DNA of 64,000 nucleotides from Burkholderia pyrrocinia (GCF_001028665.1 NZ_CP011503.1:682001-746000); one strand, 5' to 3'. Shown: positions 18,665-29,735, counted from the stretch's first letter. Notes: generated by a model not told the origin, from the letters alone. Made by a program: numbers and translations.

Positions 18665-19261
18665 CTATGCGCGGCACTCCGCGGGTGCATATTTCGCGGG
18701 CAGCGTCGCGGCGGCGCCCGGCAGCGGCCCGGCCCCCGGCGCCGGCAGCGACGACGCATCCTTGCCGGCGGCGAAGCACTCCCATGCGATCGCGCCTGCT
18801 TGCATCGCGCCTTTTTTGAGCGCCACGCGCGCGGTGGGTGCGTCGGCCTTGTCGGGCGCGGATGGCACGAGCACCAGCGTATTCGTGCCGGCCGCGGCGA
18901 CGCGGGTCGTGAACGCAACCGTGATCTGGCCGGTCTCGCCGTCGATGGCAACGGATTCGACGTTGCGGGTCGCGGCCGGCGGGCTGTAGCCGCCGTCGAG
19001 GCTCGCGCCGCTCGCCGCGTTGTCGGCAACCGCGAGCCGCGCGGACGACGCGAGCGCGAGCCCCTCGCCGACGCGCGAACGCGCGAGGTAATCCTGGTAC
19101 GCGGGAATCGCATAGGCGGCGACGACGCCGACGATCGCCAGCACGATCATCAGCTCGATCAGCGTGAAGCCGGCTGGCCGCCAGCGCGGCGACGGCCGGT
19201 TCGCGCGCCGCAGATCGGCGGCCACGCGACGGAACAGGGAAACGGAAAAGGCTTCGAACAT
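18665..19261 (-). CDS. pilA: Type IV pilin with long prepilin leader
   Basis: A 198-residue prepilin. The prepilin peptidase site G31/F32 is followed by [20 protein letters not shown], with the conserved glutamate at mature position 5. The leader of 31 residues is much longer than the usual 6-8 of type IVa pilins. Two cysteines near the C-terminus (WECFAAG and AECRA) can form the D-region disulphide. Shorter starts are not available close to the site. Being next to pglL suggests the pilin is, or was, its glycosylation target. Confidence 0.9.
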   Translation of the reverse strand: MFEAFSVSLFRRVAADLRRANRPSPRWRPAGFTLIELMIVLAIVGVVAAYAIPAYQDYLARSRVGEGLALASSARLAVADNAASGASLDGGYSPPAATRNVESVAIDGETGQITVAFTTRVAAAGTNTLVLVPSAPDKADAPTARVALKKGAMQAGAIAWECFAAGKDASSLPAPGAGPLPGAAATLPAKYAPAECRA

Positions 19262-19278
19262 GGCAGGCTCCGGAAACG

Positions 19279-19306
19279 AAAAACGCCTGCCGATAAAGGC
19301 AGGCGT
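19279..19306 (-). terminator. Rho-independent terminator of the TerC-family gene
   Basis: A 9-bp perfect stem (ACGCCTGCC 19283-19291, GGCAGGCGT 19298-19306) has a 6-base loop. TTTTT follows on the minus strand. It lies 53 bp beyond the stop codon and 22 bp before pilA. Confidence 0.9.
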
Positions 19307-19358
19307 CTCGATCGTAGCCAGCGGGCCGCGATTCCGGCAGTCGGCCGGATGGCCAACC

Positions 19359-20063
19359 TCAGTGCGCGCCCGGTGCGCCGCGGCGCCGTCTGAGCGCGTA
19401 ACCGGCCGCCACGACGAACAGTGCGCCGGCCATGCTCGCGCCGTAGATCGCGGGTGGCGTATCGAGCACCGGCCAGCGATCGCCGACCGGGTCGTTCACG
19501 ATCAGCCCGCCCGCGATCCAGCCGAGCAGCGCGGCGCCGAGCGTGACGACGATGGGGAAGCGATCGAGCAGTTTCAGCACCAGCGTGCTGCCCCACACGA
19601 TGATCGGCACGCTGACGACGAGCCCGAAGATCACGAGCGCCATCCGGTGCGACGGGTCGGCCTGCTCGGCCGCGCCGGCGATCGCGATCACGTTGTCGAG
19701 GCTCATCACCGCATCGGCGATCACGATGGTCTTCACGGCGTCCCACAGCCGGTCGGCCGGCTTGATGTGGTCGTGTGCATCGGCGGCCGGCGCCATCAGC
19801 TTGACGCCGATCCAAAGCAGCAGCAGCCCGCCGCCGATCTTCAGGAACGGCACGTCGAGCAGCGCGACCGCGAACGTGATCAGCGCGACGCGCAGCAGGA
19901 TCGCCCCCGCGGTGCCCCAGACGACGCCGCGCAGCCGCTGGTTCGCCGGCAGGTTGCGGCAAGCGAGCGCGATCACGACCGCGTTGTCGCCGCCGAGCAG
20001 GATGTCGATGATGACGATCTGGAGGACGGCGCCCCAGTGCAGCGACGTCAGGAATTCGAGCAT
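19359..20063 (-). CDS. TerC-family integral membrane protein (YjbE-like)
   Basis: A 234-residue protein with six to seven hydrophobic helices. The TerC signatures are present: [20 protein letters not shown] (about 19-38) and [16 protein letters not shown] later. The acidic residues in these motifs are conserved in the family, whose members are linked to tellurite resistance or to manganese/calcium efflux and metalation of exported proteins. No metal-responsive element is evident nearby. It is an isolated leftward gene between sucD and pilA, bounded by terminators. Confidence 0.88.
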   Translation of the reverse strand: MLEFLTSLHWGAVLQIVIIDILLGGDNAVVIALACRNLPANQRLRGVVWGTAGAILLRVALITFAVALLDVPFLKIGGGLLLLWIGVKLMAPAADAHDHIKPADRLWDAVKTIVIADAVMSLDNVIAIAGAAEQADPSHRMALVIFGLVVSVPIIVWGSTLVLKLLDRFPIVVTLGAALLGWIAGGLIVNDPVGDRWPVLDTPPAIYGASMAGALFVVAAGYALRRRRGAPGAH

Positions 20064-20172
20064 GGGGGTGATGTGCAGGATATGGCCACCCGGCGGGCGG
20101 CCCGGTTCATCGCCGGCACATGCGCGATGCATGCCCGGTGCTTACGAATTCATTGCGCGAGCATAACAAAAA

Positions 20173-20191
20173 ACGCCGGCAAAGCCGGCGT
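20173..20191 (-). terminator. Terminator after sucCD
   Basis: ACGCCGGC (20173-20180) pairs with GCCGGCGT (20184-20191) over a 3-base loop, 30 bp past the sucD stop. The minus strand continues TTTTTTGTTATG. Ts also flank it on the plus strand, so it may act in both directions. Confidence 0.85.
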
Positions 20192-20220
20192 TTTCTGCAG
20201 GACGAACCCAGGCGGAAATA

Positions 20221-21102
20221 TTACAGCGCTGCCTTCAGCAGGCGGCCCATTTCCGACGGGTTGCGCGTGACGGTGATGCCGCACGCTTCCATGATTTCCA
20301 GCTTCGCTTCGGCCGTATCCGCACCGCCCGAGATCAGCGCGCCGGCGTGGCCCATGCGCTTGCCCGGAGGCGCCGTGACACCCGCGATGAAGCCGACGAC
20401 CGGCTTCTTCATGTTGGCCTTGATCCACTCGGCCGCATTGGCTTCGTCCGGACCGCCGATTTCGCCGATCATCACGACCGCGTCCGTATCCGGATCGTCG
20501 TTGAACATCTTCATCACGTCGATGTGCTTCAGACCGTTGATCGGGTCGCCGCCGATACCGACTGCCGACGACTGGCCGAGGCCGAGTGCCGTCAGCTGTG
20601 CAACGGCTTCATACGTCAGCGTGCCCGAACGCGACACGACGCCGATGCGGCCCTTGCGGTGGATGTGACCCGGCATGATGCCGATCTTCAGCTCGTCCGG
20701 CGTGATCGTGCCCGGGCAGTTCGGCCCGAGCAGCAGCGTCTTGCGGCCTTCGCGGCGCATGCGGTCCTTCACTTCGATCATGTCGCGGACGGGGATGCCT
20801 TCCGTGATGCAGATCGCGAGATCCAGATCGGCTTCGACCGCTTCCCAGATCGCAGCGGCAGCGCCTGCCGGCGGAACGTAGATGACCGACACGGTCGCGC
20901 CGGTTTCTTCCTTCGCTTCCTTGACGCTTGCGTAGATCGGAATGCCTTCGAAATCTTCGCCGGCCTTCTTCGGGTTCACGCCCGCGACGAATGCTTCGCG
21001 GCCGTTTGCATATTCACGGCAGGCGCGCGTATGGAACTGACCGGTTTTGCCGGTGATGCCCTGCGTGATGACCTTCGTGTCCTTGTTGATCAGAATCGAC
21101 AT
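20221..21102 (-). CDS. sucD: Succinyl-CoA ligase, alpha subunit
   Basis: With SucC converts succinyl-CoA to succinate with nucleoside triphosphate formation in the TCA cycle. The 293-residue protein has the CoA-binding [20 protein letters not shown] (16-35). It carries the ligase signature [15 protein letters not shown] and the phosphohistidine segment [22 protein letters not shown] with H near [11 protein letters not shown]. It starts 64 bp after sucC in the same operon. Confidence 0.97.
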   Translation of the reverse strand: MSILINKDTKVITQGITGKTGQFHTRACREYANGREAFVAGVNPKKAGEDFEGIPIYASVKEAKEETGATVSVIYVPPAGAAAAIWEAVEADLDLAICITEGIPVRDMIEVKDRMRREGRKTLLLGPNCPGTITPDELKIGIMPGHIHRKGRIGVVSRSGTLTYEAVAQLTALGLGQSSAVGIGGDPINGLKHIDVMKMFNDDPDTDAVVMIGEIGGPDEANAAEWIKANMKKPVVGFIAGVTAPPGKRMGHAGALISGGADTAEAKLEIMEACGITVTRNPSEMGRLLKAAL

Positions 21103-21166
21103 GTATTTTGACCTCTGTTCGATTGGCGTCGCGTATCTGCCGCGCCGCCATGCGTATTCGATAGCG

Positions 21167-22333
21167 TTACTTGCCTTCGGCAGCCGTGACGACCTTCTGC
21201 GCGGCTTCTTCCATGCTGTCCGCCGAGATGATCGGCAGGCCCGAGTCGGCCAGCATCTTCTTGCCGAGGTCCTCGTTCGTGCCCTTCATGCGCACGACGA
21301 GCGGCACCTTCAGGTTCACGGCCTTCGAACCGGCGATCACGCCTTCCGCGATCACGTCGCAGCGCATGATGCCGCCGAAGATGTTCACGAGGATCGCCTT
21401 CAGGTCCGGGTTCTTCAGCATCAGCTTGAACGCTTCCGTGACCTTCTCGGTCGTAGCGCCACCGCCGACGTCCAGGAAGTTCGCCGGCTCGCCGCCGAAC
21501 AGCTTGATGGTGTCCATCGTCGCCATTGCCAGGCCTGCGCCGTTCACGAGACAGCCGATGTTGCCGTCGAGCGAGATGTACGCGAGGTCGAACTTCGACG
21601 CTTCGATTTCAGCCGGATCTTCTTCGTCCAGATCGCGGTACGCGACGATTTCCGGATGACGGAAGAGCGCGTTCGAGTCGAAGTTGAACTTCGCATCGAG
21701 TGCGATGACCTTGCCGTCGCCGGAGACGTTCAGCGGGTTGATTTCAGCCAGCGACGCGTCGGTTTCCCAGAATGCCTTGTACAGGCCTTGCAGGATGGCA
21801 CGCGCTTGCGGAATCGAAGCAGCCGGCACGCCGATCTTCGCGGCGAGGTCGTCGGCCTGGGCGTCGAGCAGGCCGGTCGACGGCTCGACGATGACCTTGT
21901 GGATCAGTTCCGGGTGCTTTTCGGCAACTTCTTCGATGTCCATGCCGCCTTCGCTCGAACCCATCAGAACGATCTTTTGCGACACGCGATCAACGACGAG
22001 GCTGACATACAGTTCCTGCTTGATGTCGGCGCCTTCTTCGACCATCAGACGGTTGACCTTCTGGCCTTCCGGACCGGTCTGGTGCGTGACGAGCTGCATG
22101 CCGAGGATCTGGTTCGCGTATTCGCGAACCTGCTCGATCGACTTCGCCACCTTCACGCCGCCGCCCTTGCCACGGCCACCCGCGTGAATCTGAGCCTTCA
22201 CGACCCACACCGGGCCGCCCAGCTCTTCTGCCACCTTGACGGCCTCGTCAACCGAGAACGCCGGCTTGCCGCGCGGTACCGCGACTCCGAATTTCCGCAG
22301 GATTTCCTTACCCTGGTACTCGTGAATCTTCAT
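21167..22333 (-). CDS. sucC: Succinyl-CoA ligase, beta subunit
   Basis: ATP-grasp subunit of succinyl-CoA synthetase. The 388-residue protein starts [20 protein letters not shown] and has [16 protein letters not shown] (45-60) and the succinate-binding [12 protein letters not shown]. Length is exactly typical. AAGGGAATC precedes the ATG. The codon usage is slightly less extreme than that of neighbours, as expected for a highly expressed gene. The sucC promoter must lie within or close to the 68-bp gap after the DUF2889 gene. Confidence 0.97.
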   Translation of the reverse strand: MKIHEYQGKEILRKFGVAVPRGKPAFSVDEAVKVAEELGGPVWVVKAQIHAGGRGKGGGVKVAKSIEQVREYANQILGMQLVTHQTGPEGQKVNRLMVEEGADIKQELYVSLVVDRVSQKIVLMGSSEGGMDIEEVAEKHPELIHKVIVEPSTGLLDAQADDLAAKIGVPAASIPQARAILQGLYKAFWETDASLAEINPLNVSGDGKVIALDAKFNFDSNALFRHPEIVAYRDLDEEDPAEIEASKFDLAYISLDGNIGCLVNGAGLAMATMDTIKLFGGEPANFLDVGGGATTEKVTEAFKLMLKNPDLKAILVNIFGGIMRCDVIAEGVIAGSKAVNLKVPLVVRMKGTNEDLGKKMLADSGLPIISADSMEEAAQKVVTAAEGK

Positions 22334-22401
22334 GCGTGATTCCCTTCAGTCTGAGAGTTGGATGAAAAGTCGCTTAAGACGCTTCTTCGAATGATTTCCG
22401 T

Positions 22402-23010
22402 TCATTCCTTCGTGCTGCCTTCACCGGGCACGTTCGGCCGCTCCGCGCCATACCAGCGCGGGTAGTACTGCCGCACGACCTCGCCGTCGAACCGCAGCGC
22501 ACGGCAGCGGCCGAGCTGGAACGGCGGTTCGTCGTGTGCGCCGTCGTGATCCGGCCCTTCGCCGCCCTCCTCGCGCACGTTCCACACGTCACCGGCGAAC
22601 GCCTGGATCGCTGCCGTCGGCAGCACGGCGCACAGTTCGGTGAGATGGGAGCAGCCTGCGACACCGGACAAAAGTCGGTTCGCATCGCGGCGGAAGTGGC
22701 GGAAGAGATTGAGCCCGATGAGGGCCCGATAGGCGGGAGGGGCGGATTGACACTGACCGGGATAGGGCACCCATTCCGAAGACGCTTCGGCGTCGACGAC
22801 ATTGAGTTCACGATCGATAGTCACGCGCAGCCAGAGTTCGTGGATCGGCAGGCCTTGGGGCCGGATGCCCGACGCAAGCGCGACATCGCGCGGCTTGTGG
22901 TCGGTCAGGCAGGCTTCGATGTCCCACAAGCCGTCGCCGCGCTCGTAAGCTTCCGCTCGGATTGCGCGTCGATGTCGCAACTGACGGGGCACGGGCTCGG
23001 ATAGCGGCAT
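22402..23010 (-). CDS. DUF2889 family protein
   Basis: A 202-residue protein matching the DUF2889 pattern: RRAIRAEAYERGDGLWDIEA-type start, D-H-K-P-R-D, IHELWLRVTIDRELNVVDAEA, and a GCSHLTEL segment in the middle. The family has no assigned function. The ATG at 23010 gives MPLSEPVPRQLRHRR; upstream sequence in frame is not conserved. It lies between recX and sucC on the same strand. Confidence 0.85.
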   Translation of the reverse strand: MPLSEPVPRQLRHRRAIRAEAYERGDGLWDIEACLTDHKPRDVALASGIRPQGLPIHELWLRVTIDRELNVVDAEASSEWVPYPGQCQSAPPAYRALIGLNLFRHFRRDANRLLSGVAGCSHLTELCAVLPTAAIQAFAGDVWNVREEGGEGPDHDGAHDEPPFQLGRCRALRFDGEVVRQYYPRWYGAERPNVPGEGSTKE

Positions 23011-23126
23011 GCTGGAGGTTGAGGCCGAAGAGGAAAACCCAAGGATTTTAGCATATTGGGTATTTGGGACAGTTTGACGCGACGGCGGGTATTCCCGCCT
23101 GTCCGGATGCGGTTGCGTTGCAGCAA

Positions 23127-23147
23127 AATCGCGCGCCACGCGCGCGA
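23127..23147 (-). terminator. Probable terminator of recA-recX
   Basis: ATCGCGCG (23127-23134) pairs with CGCGCGAT (23140-23147) around a 5-base loop, 9 bp after the recX stop. TTTT follows on the minus strand, then GCTGC. Moderate strength. Confidence 0.6.
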
Positions 23148-23156
23148 TCGGAGCGA

Positions 23157-24025
23157 TCAGTCGTCGATCGGAAAATCGTCGCCGACCTTCAGCAACTTCA
23201 CGATGGTCGAGCTCGAGAAGCCGCGCGCGGCGAGAAAACGCGCCTGCTTCGCACGCTCGGCCGGTGTTTGCGGCAGTGCACCGAATTTCTTGCGCCAGAC
23301 AGCCTGCGCGCGCGCCCATTCGGTCTCGCGCAACTGCGCGTTCACTTCCTCGACGAGGGTGTCGCCGACCGCATGGCGCTTCAGCTCGCTGACGATGCGT
23401 GCGACACCGACGCGCGACGCGCGACGATGCACGAGGCTCTCGGCGAAGCGCGCGTCGGACAGCCAGCCATCCTTCTCCAGCGCATCGAGCACCGGTTCGA
23501 CGGACTCGTCTTCGCCGACATACGGCGCGAGCTTGCGCGCGAGTTCCGTGCGGCTGTATTCGCGCCTCGACAGATAGCCGAGCGCGCGGCCTTTCAACGA
23601 ACGCGTCGGCTTCGACGACTTGCGCTCGCCGGCGCCCGGATCGTTTCCGGAAGCAGCGCTTGAAGCCCCACCCGACGCACGGCGCGTGCGGCGCGGATGC
23701 TGGCTGCTGCGCGTATAGACATCTTCCGTCGCAGGCGTTGACGTATCGGATGCGCGACCGCCCGGGAAGCTGACACCGGACACACGACGGCGGGACCGGT
23801 CGTGCGCGTCGAACGATTCATCGTCGTCGAACGGATCGTCCGGCGCGGCAATCTCAAACGAAACGAGGGCATCGTCGGATGCCCTCGTCGCGGTGCGGTT
23901 CGCGGCGTTGCTGCCGGCGACCCGCCGATCGGCGCCCGAGGATCCGGCTCGCCGTCCGGAGCGACCCGCCGTTTCGGGCGCGTCGCTCTCCTCCGGCTCG
24001 CCAGCCTGACCTCGGCGCCCGACCA

Positions 24026-24026
<1 letters not shown>
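23157..24026 (-). CDS. recX: RecX regulatory protein with long N-terminal extension
   Basis: RecX binds RecA and limits filament growth. The C-terminal half (about 140-289) holds the three-helix RecX repeats: LKGRALGYLSRREYSRTELARKL, ALEKDGWLSDARFAESLVHRR and the C-terminal RAKQARFLAARGFSSSTIVKLL. The first 140 residues are Ser/Arg/Asp-rich and probably disordered; most RecX proteins are about 150 residues in total. The ATG overlaps the recA stop as TGATG, so translation is coupled. A GTG one codon earlier is an alternative start; a much shorter internal start cannot be excluded. Confidence 0.88.
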
Positions 24027-25096
<1,070 letters not shown>

Positions 25097-25171
25097 GAAT
25101 CGTCCTTTGCTATGATGAGCAGCGTCTGTTAAAGGCGCGCCCGCTTTCAAGCGCCGCCCACGAATGCAGAC

Positions 25172-25200
25172 ACTGTATAAAAAAACAGTATTTTATGCAA
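25172..25200 (-). promoter_or_regulatory. recA promoter with LexA (SOS) box
   Basis: CTGTATAAAAAAACAG at 25173-25188 fits the LexA consensus CTGT-N8-ACAG exactly. On the minus strand TTGCAT (25200-25195) and TACAGT (25177-25172) are separated by 17 bp and could be the -35 and -10, so LexA would occlude the promoter. recA starts 76 bp downstream. Confidence 0.88.
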
Positions 25201-25286
25201 GCCCGCAATGCGGGCTGCGTTGTACACGAATAACTTCGGAGACAGCCGCGCCGGCGTGAACGCCCTGCCGGCCATCGGTCAGCAAC

Positions 25287-26015
25287 ATGCGAATTCTCAT
25301 CGCCGAAGACGACAGCATACTCGCGGACGGCCTCACCCGGTCACTCCGCCAATCGGGCTATGCGGTCGACCACGTGAAGAGCGGCGTCGATGCCGATACC
25401 GCGCTGTCGATGCAGGCATTCGACCTGCTGATCCTCGATCTCGGGCTGCCGAAAATGTCCGGGCTCGACGTGCTCAAGCGCCTGCGCGCCCGCAATTCCA
25501 ACCTCCCCGTGCTGATCCTGACCGCCGCCGACAGCGTCGACGAGCGCGTGAAGGGGCTCGACCTCGGCGCGGACGATTACATGGCCAAGCCGTTCGCGCT
25601 CAACGAGCTCGAGGCGCGCGTGCGCGCGCTGACCCGGCGCGGCGCGGGCGGCGGCCCGACCGTCGTGCGGCACGGCTCGCTCGCGTTCGACCAGGTCGGC
25701 CGCATCGCGTATGCGAACGAACGCGTGCTCGATCTCTCCGCGCGCGAGCTCGGCCTGCTCGAGGTGCTGCTGCAGCGGATCGGCCGGCTCGTGTCGAAGG
25801 AGCAGCTCGTCGATCACCTGTGCGAATGGGGCGAGGAAGTCAGCAACAACGCGATCGAAGTCTACGTGCACCGGCTGCGCAAGAAGATCGAACCGAGCGG
25901 CGTCCGGATCTCGACCGTGCGCGGCCTCGGCTATTGCCTGGAAAAGGTCGCGCCCGCCGCGCCGGCCGACACGACAGCGCCCCTGCCCGCGGTGGCCGGC
26001 ACGCCGCTGCGCTGA
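25287..26015 (+). CDS. OmpR/TctD-type response regulator
   Basis: A 242-residue DNA-binding response regulator. The receiver domain has the acidic pair D8/D9, phosphoacceptor D51 in LILDLGLPKMSG, T/S in ILTAAD and K in YMAKPFALNE. A winged-helix DNA-binding domain follows (about 130-230), with VYVHRLRKKIEPSGVRISTVRGLGY. The sequence is closest to the TctD/QseB group. It is transcribed away from recA and is followed by its kinase 17 bp later. Confidence 0.93.
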   Translation: MRILIAEDDSILADGLTRSLRQSGYAVDHVKSGVDADTALSMQAFDLLILDLGLPKMSGLDVLKRLRARNSNLPVLILTAADSVDERVKGLDLGADDYMAKPFALNELEARVRALTRRGAGGGPTVVRHGSLAFDQVGRIAYANERVLDLSARELGLLEVLLQRIGRLVSKEQLVDHLCEWGEEVSNNAIEVYVHRLRKKIEPSGVRISTVRGLGYCLEKVAPAAPADTTAPLPAVAGTPLR

Positions 26016-26032
26016 AGCCGGGCGTCGCGGCG

Positions 26033-27586
26033 ATGGCCACGCCGGCCCATTCCCGCCACCCGACCGGCGCGCCGTCGTCGGCCGCCGACGAGGCGCGCGA
26101 CGCGCGCTACGAGAACCCGTTCGCGCCGCCCGACGAAGCCGATGCGGCCGAGGCCCCGCGCCCGCGCTCGCTGTTCGGCGAAATCCTCGACTGGATGCTC
26201 GCGCCGCTGCTGCTGCTGTGGCCGATGAGTATCGCCGTCACCTATCTCGTCGCGAAGACGATCGCGAACAGCCCGTTCGACCGCACGCTCGAAACCAACG
26301 CATACGTGCTCGCACGGCAGATCCACCCGGTGAACGGCGTCGCCGAACTGACGCTGCCGGAGCAGACGCGCGACTTCCTGCGCGCGGACAACGTCGACAG
26401 CGTTTACTTCCAGGTGCTCGGCACGCGCGGCGAGCTGGTCGCGGGCGAAGCCGACATGCCGCTGCCGCGCGACGAGGATCGCCCGCCGCCCGGCGTCGTC
26501 GTGTTTCGCGACGACCTGCTGCGCGGCAACGACGTGCGCGTCGCGTATACGACGGTCGCGCTGCCGCAAGCGAGCGGCGTGCAGCCCGTGCTCGTGCAGG
26601 TCGGCGAGACCCTCGACAAGCGCAACGCGCTCGCGAACGACATCATCAAGGGCGTGATCCTGCCGCAGTTCGTGATCCTGCCGCTCGCGATCCTGCTCGT
26701 CTGGTTCGGGCTGTCGCGCGGGCTCGCGCCGCTCAATGCGCTGCAGGCGCACATCCGCGCGCGGCGGCCCGACGACCTGTCGCCCGTCGAGGCGCAGCGC
26801 GCGCCGCCCGAGATCGAACCGCTCGTCACGTCGTTCAACGACCTGCTCGCGCGTCTCGAACAGAACATGGCGCTGCAAAAGCGCTTCATCGCCGATGCCG
26901 CGCACCAGATGAAGACGCCGCTCGCGGGCCTGCGCACGCAGGCCGAGTTCGCGCTGCGCCACCCGGTCCCGCCCGACGTGCAGCGCTCGCTCGAACAGAT
27001 CGCGACGAGCTCCGAGCAGGCCGCGCGGCTCGTCACGCAACTGCTTGCGCTCGCGCGCGCCGAGAACCGCGCGAGCGGGCTCACGTTCGAGCCGGTCGAG
27101 ATCGCCGCGCTCGCGCGGCGCGCGGTGCGCGACTGGGTGCAGGCCGCGCTCGCGAAGCGGATGGATCTCGGTTACGAAGGCCCGCCGGACGACGCGCCGC
27201 TCGACGTCGACGGCAACCCGGTGATGCTGCGCGAGATGCTCGGCAACCTGATCGACAACGCGATCCGCTACACGCCGGCGGGCGGCCGCATCACCGTGCG
27301 CGCGCATGCCGAGCCCGCGGCGCGGCTCGTGCATCTCGAAGTCGAGGACACGGGCCCCGGCATCCCGGCCGCCGAGCGCGAGCGCGTCGTCGAGCGTTTT
27401 TACCGGATCCTCGGCCGCGAAGGCGACGGCAGCGGCCTCGGGCTCGCGATCGTGCGCGAGATCGCCACGCAGCACGGCGGCACGCTGACGCTCGACGATC
27501 ACGTCTACCAGCAGGCGCCCCGCCTCGCCGGCACGCTCGTGCGCGTCAGCCTGCCGCTGGCGGAAGCCGCCCCGGATTTACCCTGA
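26033..27586 (+). CDS. TctE-type sensor histidine kinase
   Basis: A 517-residue membrane sensor kinase. There is a cytoplasmic, acidic N-terminal extension of about 55 residues, then a transmembrane helix (58-76), a periplasmic sensor domain of about 140 residues, a second helix (about 210-228), a HAMP-like linker, and DHp and ATPase domains. The phosphorylated histidine is H291 in DAAHQMKTPLAGLRTQ. N box (NLIDNAIRYT), G1 (DTGPGIP) and G2 (GSGLGLAIV) are intact. The TctE family often senses tricarboxylates, but no tctCBA transporter lies next to it here, so the signal is unknown. Confidence 0.92.
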   Translation: MATPAHSRHPTGAPSSAADEARDARYENPFAPPDEADAAEAPRPRSLFGEILDWMLAPLLLLWPMSIAVTYLVAKTIANSPFDRTLETNAYVLARQIHPVNGVAELTLPEQTRDFLRADNVDSVYFQVLGTRGELVAGEADMPLPRDEDRPPPGVVVFRDDLLRGNDVRVAYTTVALPQASGVQPVLVQVGETLDKRNALANDIIKGVILPQFVILPLAILLVWFGLSRGLAPLNALQAHIRARRPDDLSPVEAQRAPPEIEPLVTSFNDLLARLEQNMALQKRFIADAAHQMKTPLAGLRTQAEFALRHPVPPDVQRSLEQIATSSEQAARLVTQLLALARAENRASGLTFEPVEIAALARRAVRDWVQAALAKRMDLGYEGPPDDAPLDVDGNPVMLREMLGNLIDNAIRYTPAGGRITVRAHAEPAARLVHLEVEDTGPGIPAAERERVVERFYRILGREGDGSGLGLAIVREIATQHGGTLTLDDHVYQQAPRLAGTLVRVSLPLAEAAPDLP

Positions 27587-27806
27587 CACGCACCGCAGCA
27601 ACGCGCCGCAATCGCGCCGAAACCGGCGATTTGCCGGACGTTCGCGCCACAATCGACGCGCGAAGCACCCGATTCGCCGCGGGTTAACACGCAGTCGTTT
27701 TATCCGTGCAAGTCAGTGCGCCGTAAGTTTCCGTGCCAATAATCGTCGACAGGCCCGCCCACCCAAGGCGGCCGCACATCTATATCAAGGGACTTGGAGA
27801 CGATTC

Positions 27807-29465
27807 ATGGCAACGTTAGGCGGGCAAATTTCGCACGCGCCGATGACGGGCGAAGAAAAGAAGGTGATCTTCGCGTCGTCGCTCGGGACCGTGTTCGAGT
27901 GGTACGACTTTTACCTGGCCGGCTCACTCGCGGCCTACATCAGCAAGAGCTTCTTCTCCGGCGTCAATCCGACCGCCGCATTCATCTTCACGCTGCTCGG
28001 CTTCGCGGCCGGCTTCGCGGTGCGGCCGTTCGGCGCGATCGTGTTCGGCCGGCTCGGAGACATGGTGGGACGCAAGCACACGTTCCTCGTGACGATCGTG
28101 ATCATGGGCATCTCGACGTTCGTGGTCGGGTTCCTGCCCGGCTACGCGTCGATCGGCATCGCCGCACCCGTGATCTTCATCGCGATGCGGCTGTTGCAGG
28201 GCCTCGCGCTCGGCGGCGAGTACGGCGGTGCGGCGACCTACGTCGCCGAGCATGCGCCGGCGAACCGTCGCGGCTTCTACACCGCGTGGATCCAGACGAC
28301 CGCGACGCTCGGGCTGTTCCTGTCGCTGCTCGTGATCCTCGGCGTGCGCACGTTCATCGGCGAGGAAGCGTTCGGCAGCTGGGGCTGGCGCGTGCCGTTC
28401 GTCGCATCGATCGCACTGCTCGCGGTGTCGGTGTGGATCCGGCTGCAGCTGAACGAATCGCCGGTGTTCCTGCGCATCAAGGCGGAAGGCAAGACGTCGA
28501 AGGCACCGCTGACCGAAGCGTTCGGCCAGTGGAAGAACCTGAAGATCGTGATCATCGCGCTCGTCGGCCTGACGGCCGGCCAGGCCGTCGTGTGGTACAC
28601 GGGCCAGTTCTACGCGCTGTTCTTCCTCACGCAGACGCTGAAGGTCGACGGTGCAAGCGCGAACATCCTGATCGCGATCGCGCTCCTGATCGGCACGCCG
28701 TTCTTCCTGTTCTTCGGTTCGCTGTCGGACAAGATCGGCCGCAAGCCGATCATCCTCGCGGGCTGCCTGATCGCGGCGCTGACCTACTTCCCGCTGTTCA
28801 AGGCGCTCACGCACTACGCGAACCCGCAGCTCGAGATCGCCACGCAGAAGGCGCCGATCACCGTCGTCGCCGATCCGGCCACCTGCTCGTTCCAGTTCAA
28901 CCCGGTCGGCACGTCGAAGTTCACCGATTCGTGCGACATCGCGAAGAGCGCGCTCGCGAAGGCCGGCCTGAACTACGAGAACGTCGCGGCACCGGCCGGC
29001 ACGACCGCGCAGATCAAGGTGGGCGACACCGTGATCGACGCGTACGACGCCAAGGGGGCTGACGCAAAGGCGAAGGGGGCAGCGTTCGACAAGACGCTCG
29101 CGACCACGCTGAAGTCGGCGGGCTATCCGGCGAAGGCCGACCCCGCGCAGCTCAACTGGCCGATGACGATCGTGATCCTGACGATCCTCGTGATCTACGT
29201 GACGATGGTCTACGGGCCGATCGCCGCGATGCTGGTCGAGATGTTCCCGACGCGGATCCGCTATACGTCGATGTCGCTGCCGTATCACATCGGCAACGGC
29301 TGGTTCGGCGGCTTCCTGCCGGCAACCGCGTTCGCGATCGTTGCGGCGAAGGGCAACATCTATTCGGGGCTCTGGTATCCGATCATCATCGCGCTGGCCA
29401 CGTTCGTGATCGGCCTGCTGTTCGTCAAGGAGACGAAGGACTCGAACATCTACGCGCAGGATTGA
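27807..29465 (+). CDS. MHS-family MFS transporter with a large inserted loop
   Basis: A proton symporter of the metabolite:H+ symporter family. Its start (GTVFEWYDFYLAGSLAAYI) and the GRLGDMVGRKHT and GGEYGGAATYVAEHAP motifs are characteristic. At 552 residues it is about 100 longer than usual. The extra sequence lies between about residues 335 and 448, where a hydrophilic stretch with two cysteines (PATCSFQFNP and TDSCDIAKSA) interrupts the C-terminal helices. The substrate is unknown; relatives carry shikimate, 2-oxoglutarate, proline/betaine or citrate. Confidence 0.9.
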   Translation: MATLGGQISHAPMTGEEKKVIFASSLGTVFEWYDFYLAGSLAAYISKSFFSGVNPTAAFIFTLLGFAAGFAVRPFGAIVFGRLGDMVGRKHTFLVTIVIMGISTFVVGFLPGYASIGIAAPVIFIAMRLLQGLALGGEYGGAATYVAEHAPANRRGFYTAWIQTTATLGLFLSLLVILGVRTFIGEEAFGSWGWRVPFVASIALLAVSVWIRLQLNESPVFLRIKAEGKTSKAPLTEAFGQWKNLKIVIIALVGLTAGQAVVWYTGQFYALFFLTQTLKVDGASANILIAIALLIGTPFFLFFGSLSDKIGRKPIILAGCLIAALTYFPLFKALTHYANPQLEIATQKAPITVVADPATCSFQFNPVGTSKFTDSCDIAKSALAKAGLNYENVAAPAGTTAQIKVGDTVIDAYDAKGADAKAKGAAFDKTLATTLKSAGYPAKADPAQLNWPMTIVILTILVIYVTMVYGPIAAMLVEMFPTRIRYTSMSLPYHIGNGWFGGFLPATAFAIVAAKGNIYSGLWYPIIIALATFVIGLLFVKETKDSNIYAQD

Positions 29466-29533
29466 TGTCGACGCGCGGGCTGGCGGCGGTAGCCGGGCGT
29501 GCCCCGGTGACCGGCATCCGGCTCCGCGACGAG

Positions 29534-29561
29534 GCCGGCACCGGCTGCCGGCAACTTTTTT
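29534..29561 (+). terminator. Terminator of the MHS transporter gene
   Basis: GCCGGCA (29534-29540) and TGCCGGC (29546-29552) form a 7-bp stem with a 5-base loop. AAC and six Ts follow (29556-29561). It is 69 bp after the stop codon. Confidence 0.75.
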
Positions 29562-29582
29562 CACGGAAGATGAAAAAAGCTG

Positions 29583-29611
29583 TTGACAGCCAGAAGCCTC
29601 ATCGGCATAAT
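29583..29611 (+). promoter_or_regulatory. Promoter of the tRNA gene
   Basis: A perfect -35 TTGACA (29583-29588) and a CATAAT -10 (29606-29611) are separated by 17 bp. The expected start site is a few bases before the tRNA 5' end at 29622. Confidence 0.85.
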
Positions 29612-29621
29612 TTATTTCTTC

Positions 29622-29698
<77 letters not shown>

Positions 29699-29708
29699 AA
29701 TGCAAAAA

Positions 29709-29735
29709 GGGCCCAGCGCAAGCTGGGCCCTTTTT
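29709..29735 (+). terminator. tRNA terminator
   Basis: A 9-bp perfect stem (GGGCCCAGC 29709-29717, GCTGGGCCC 29722-29730) with a GCAA tetraloop is followed by TTTTT. It begins 10 bp after the tRNA. Confidence 0.93.

Noticed and set aside
16871..19393. A long open frame on the plus strand opposite pglL and pilA (840 codons)
   Set aside because: It is rich in Arg, His and Gln, as expected from the complement of GC-rich codons, and has no recognisable motifs, whereas the minus strand has clear genes.
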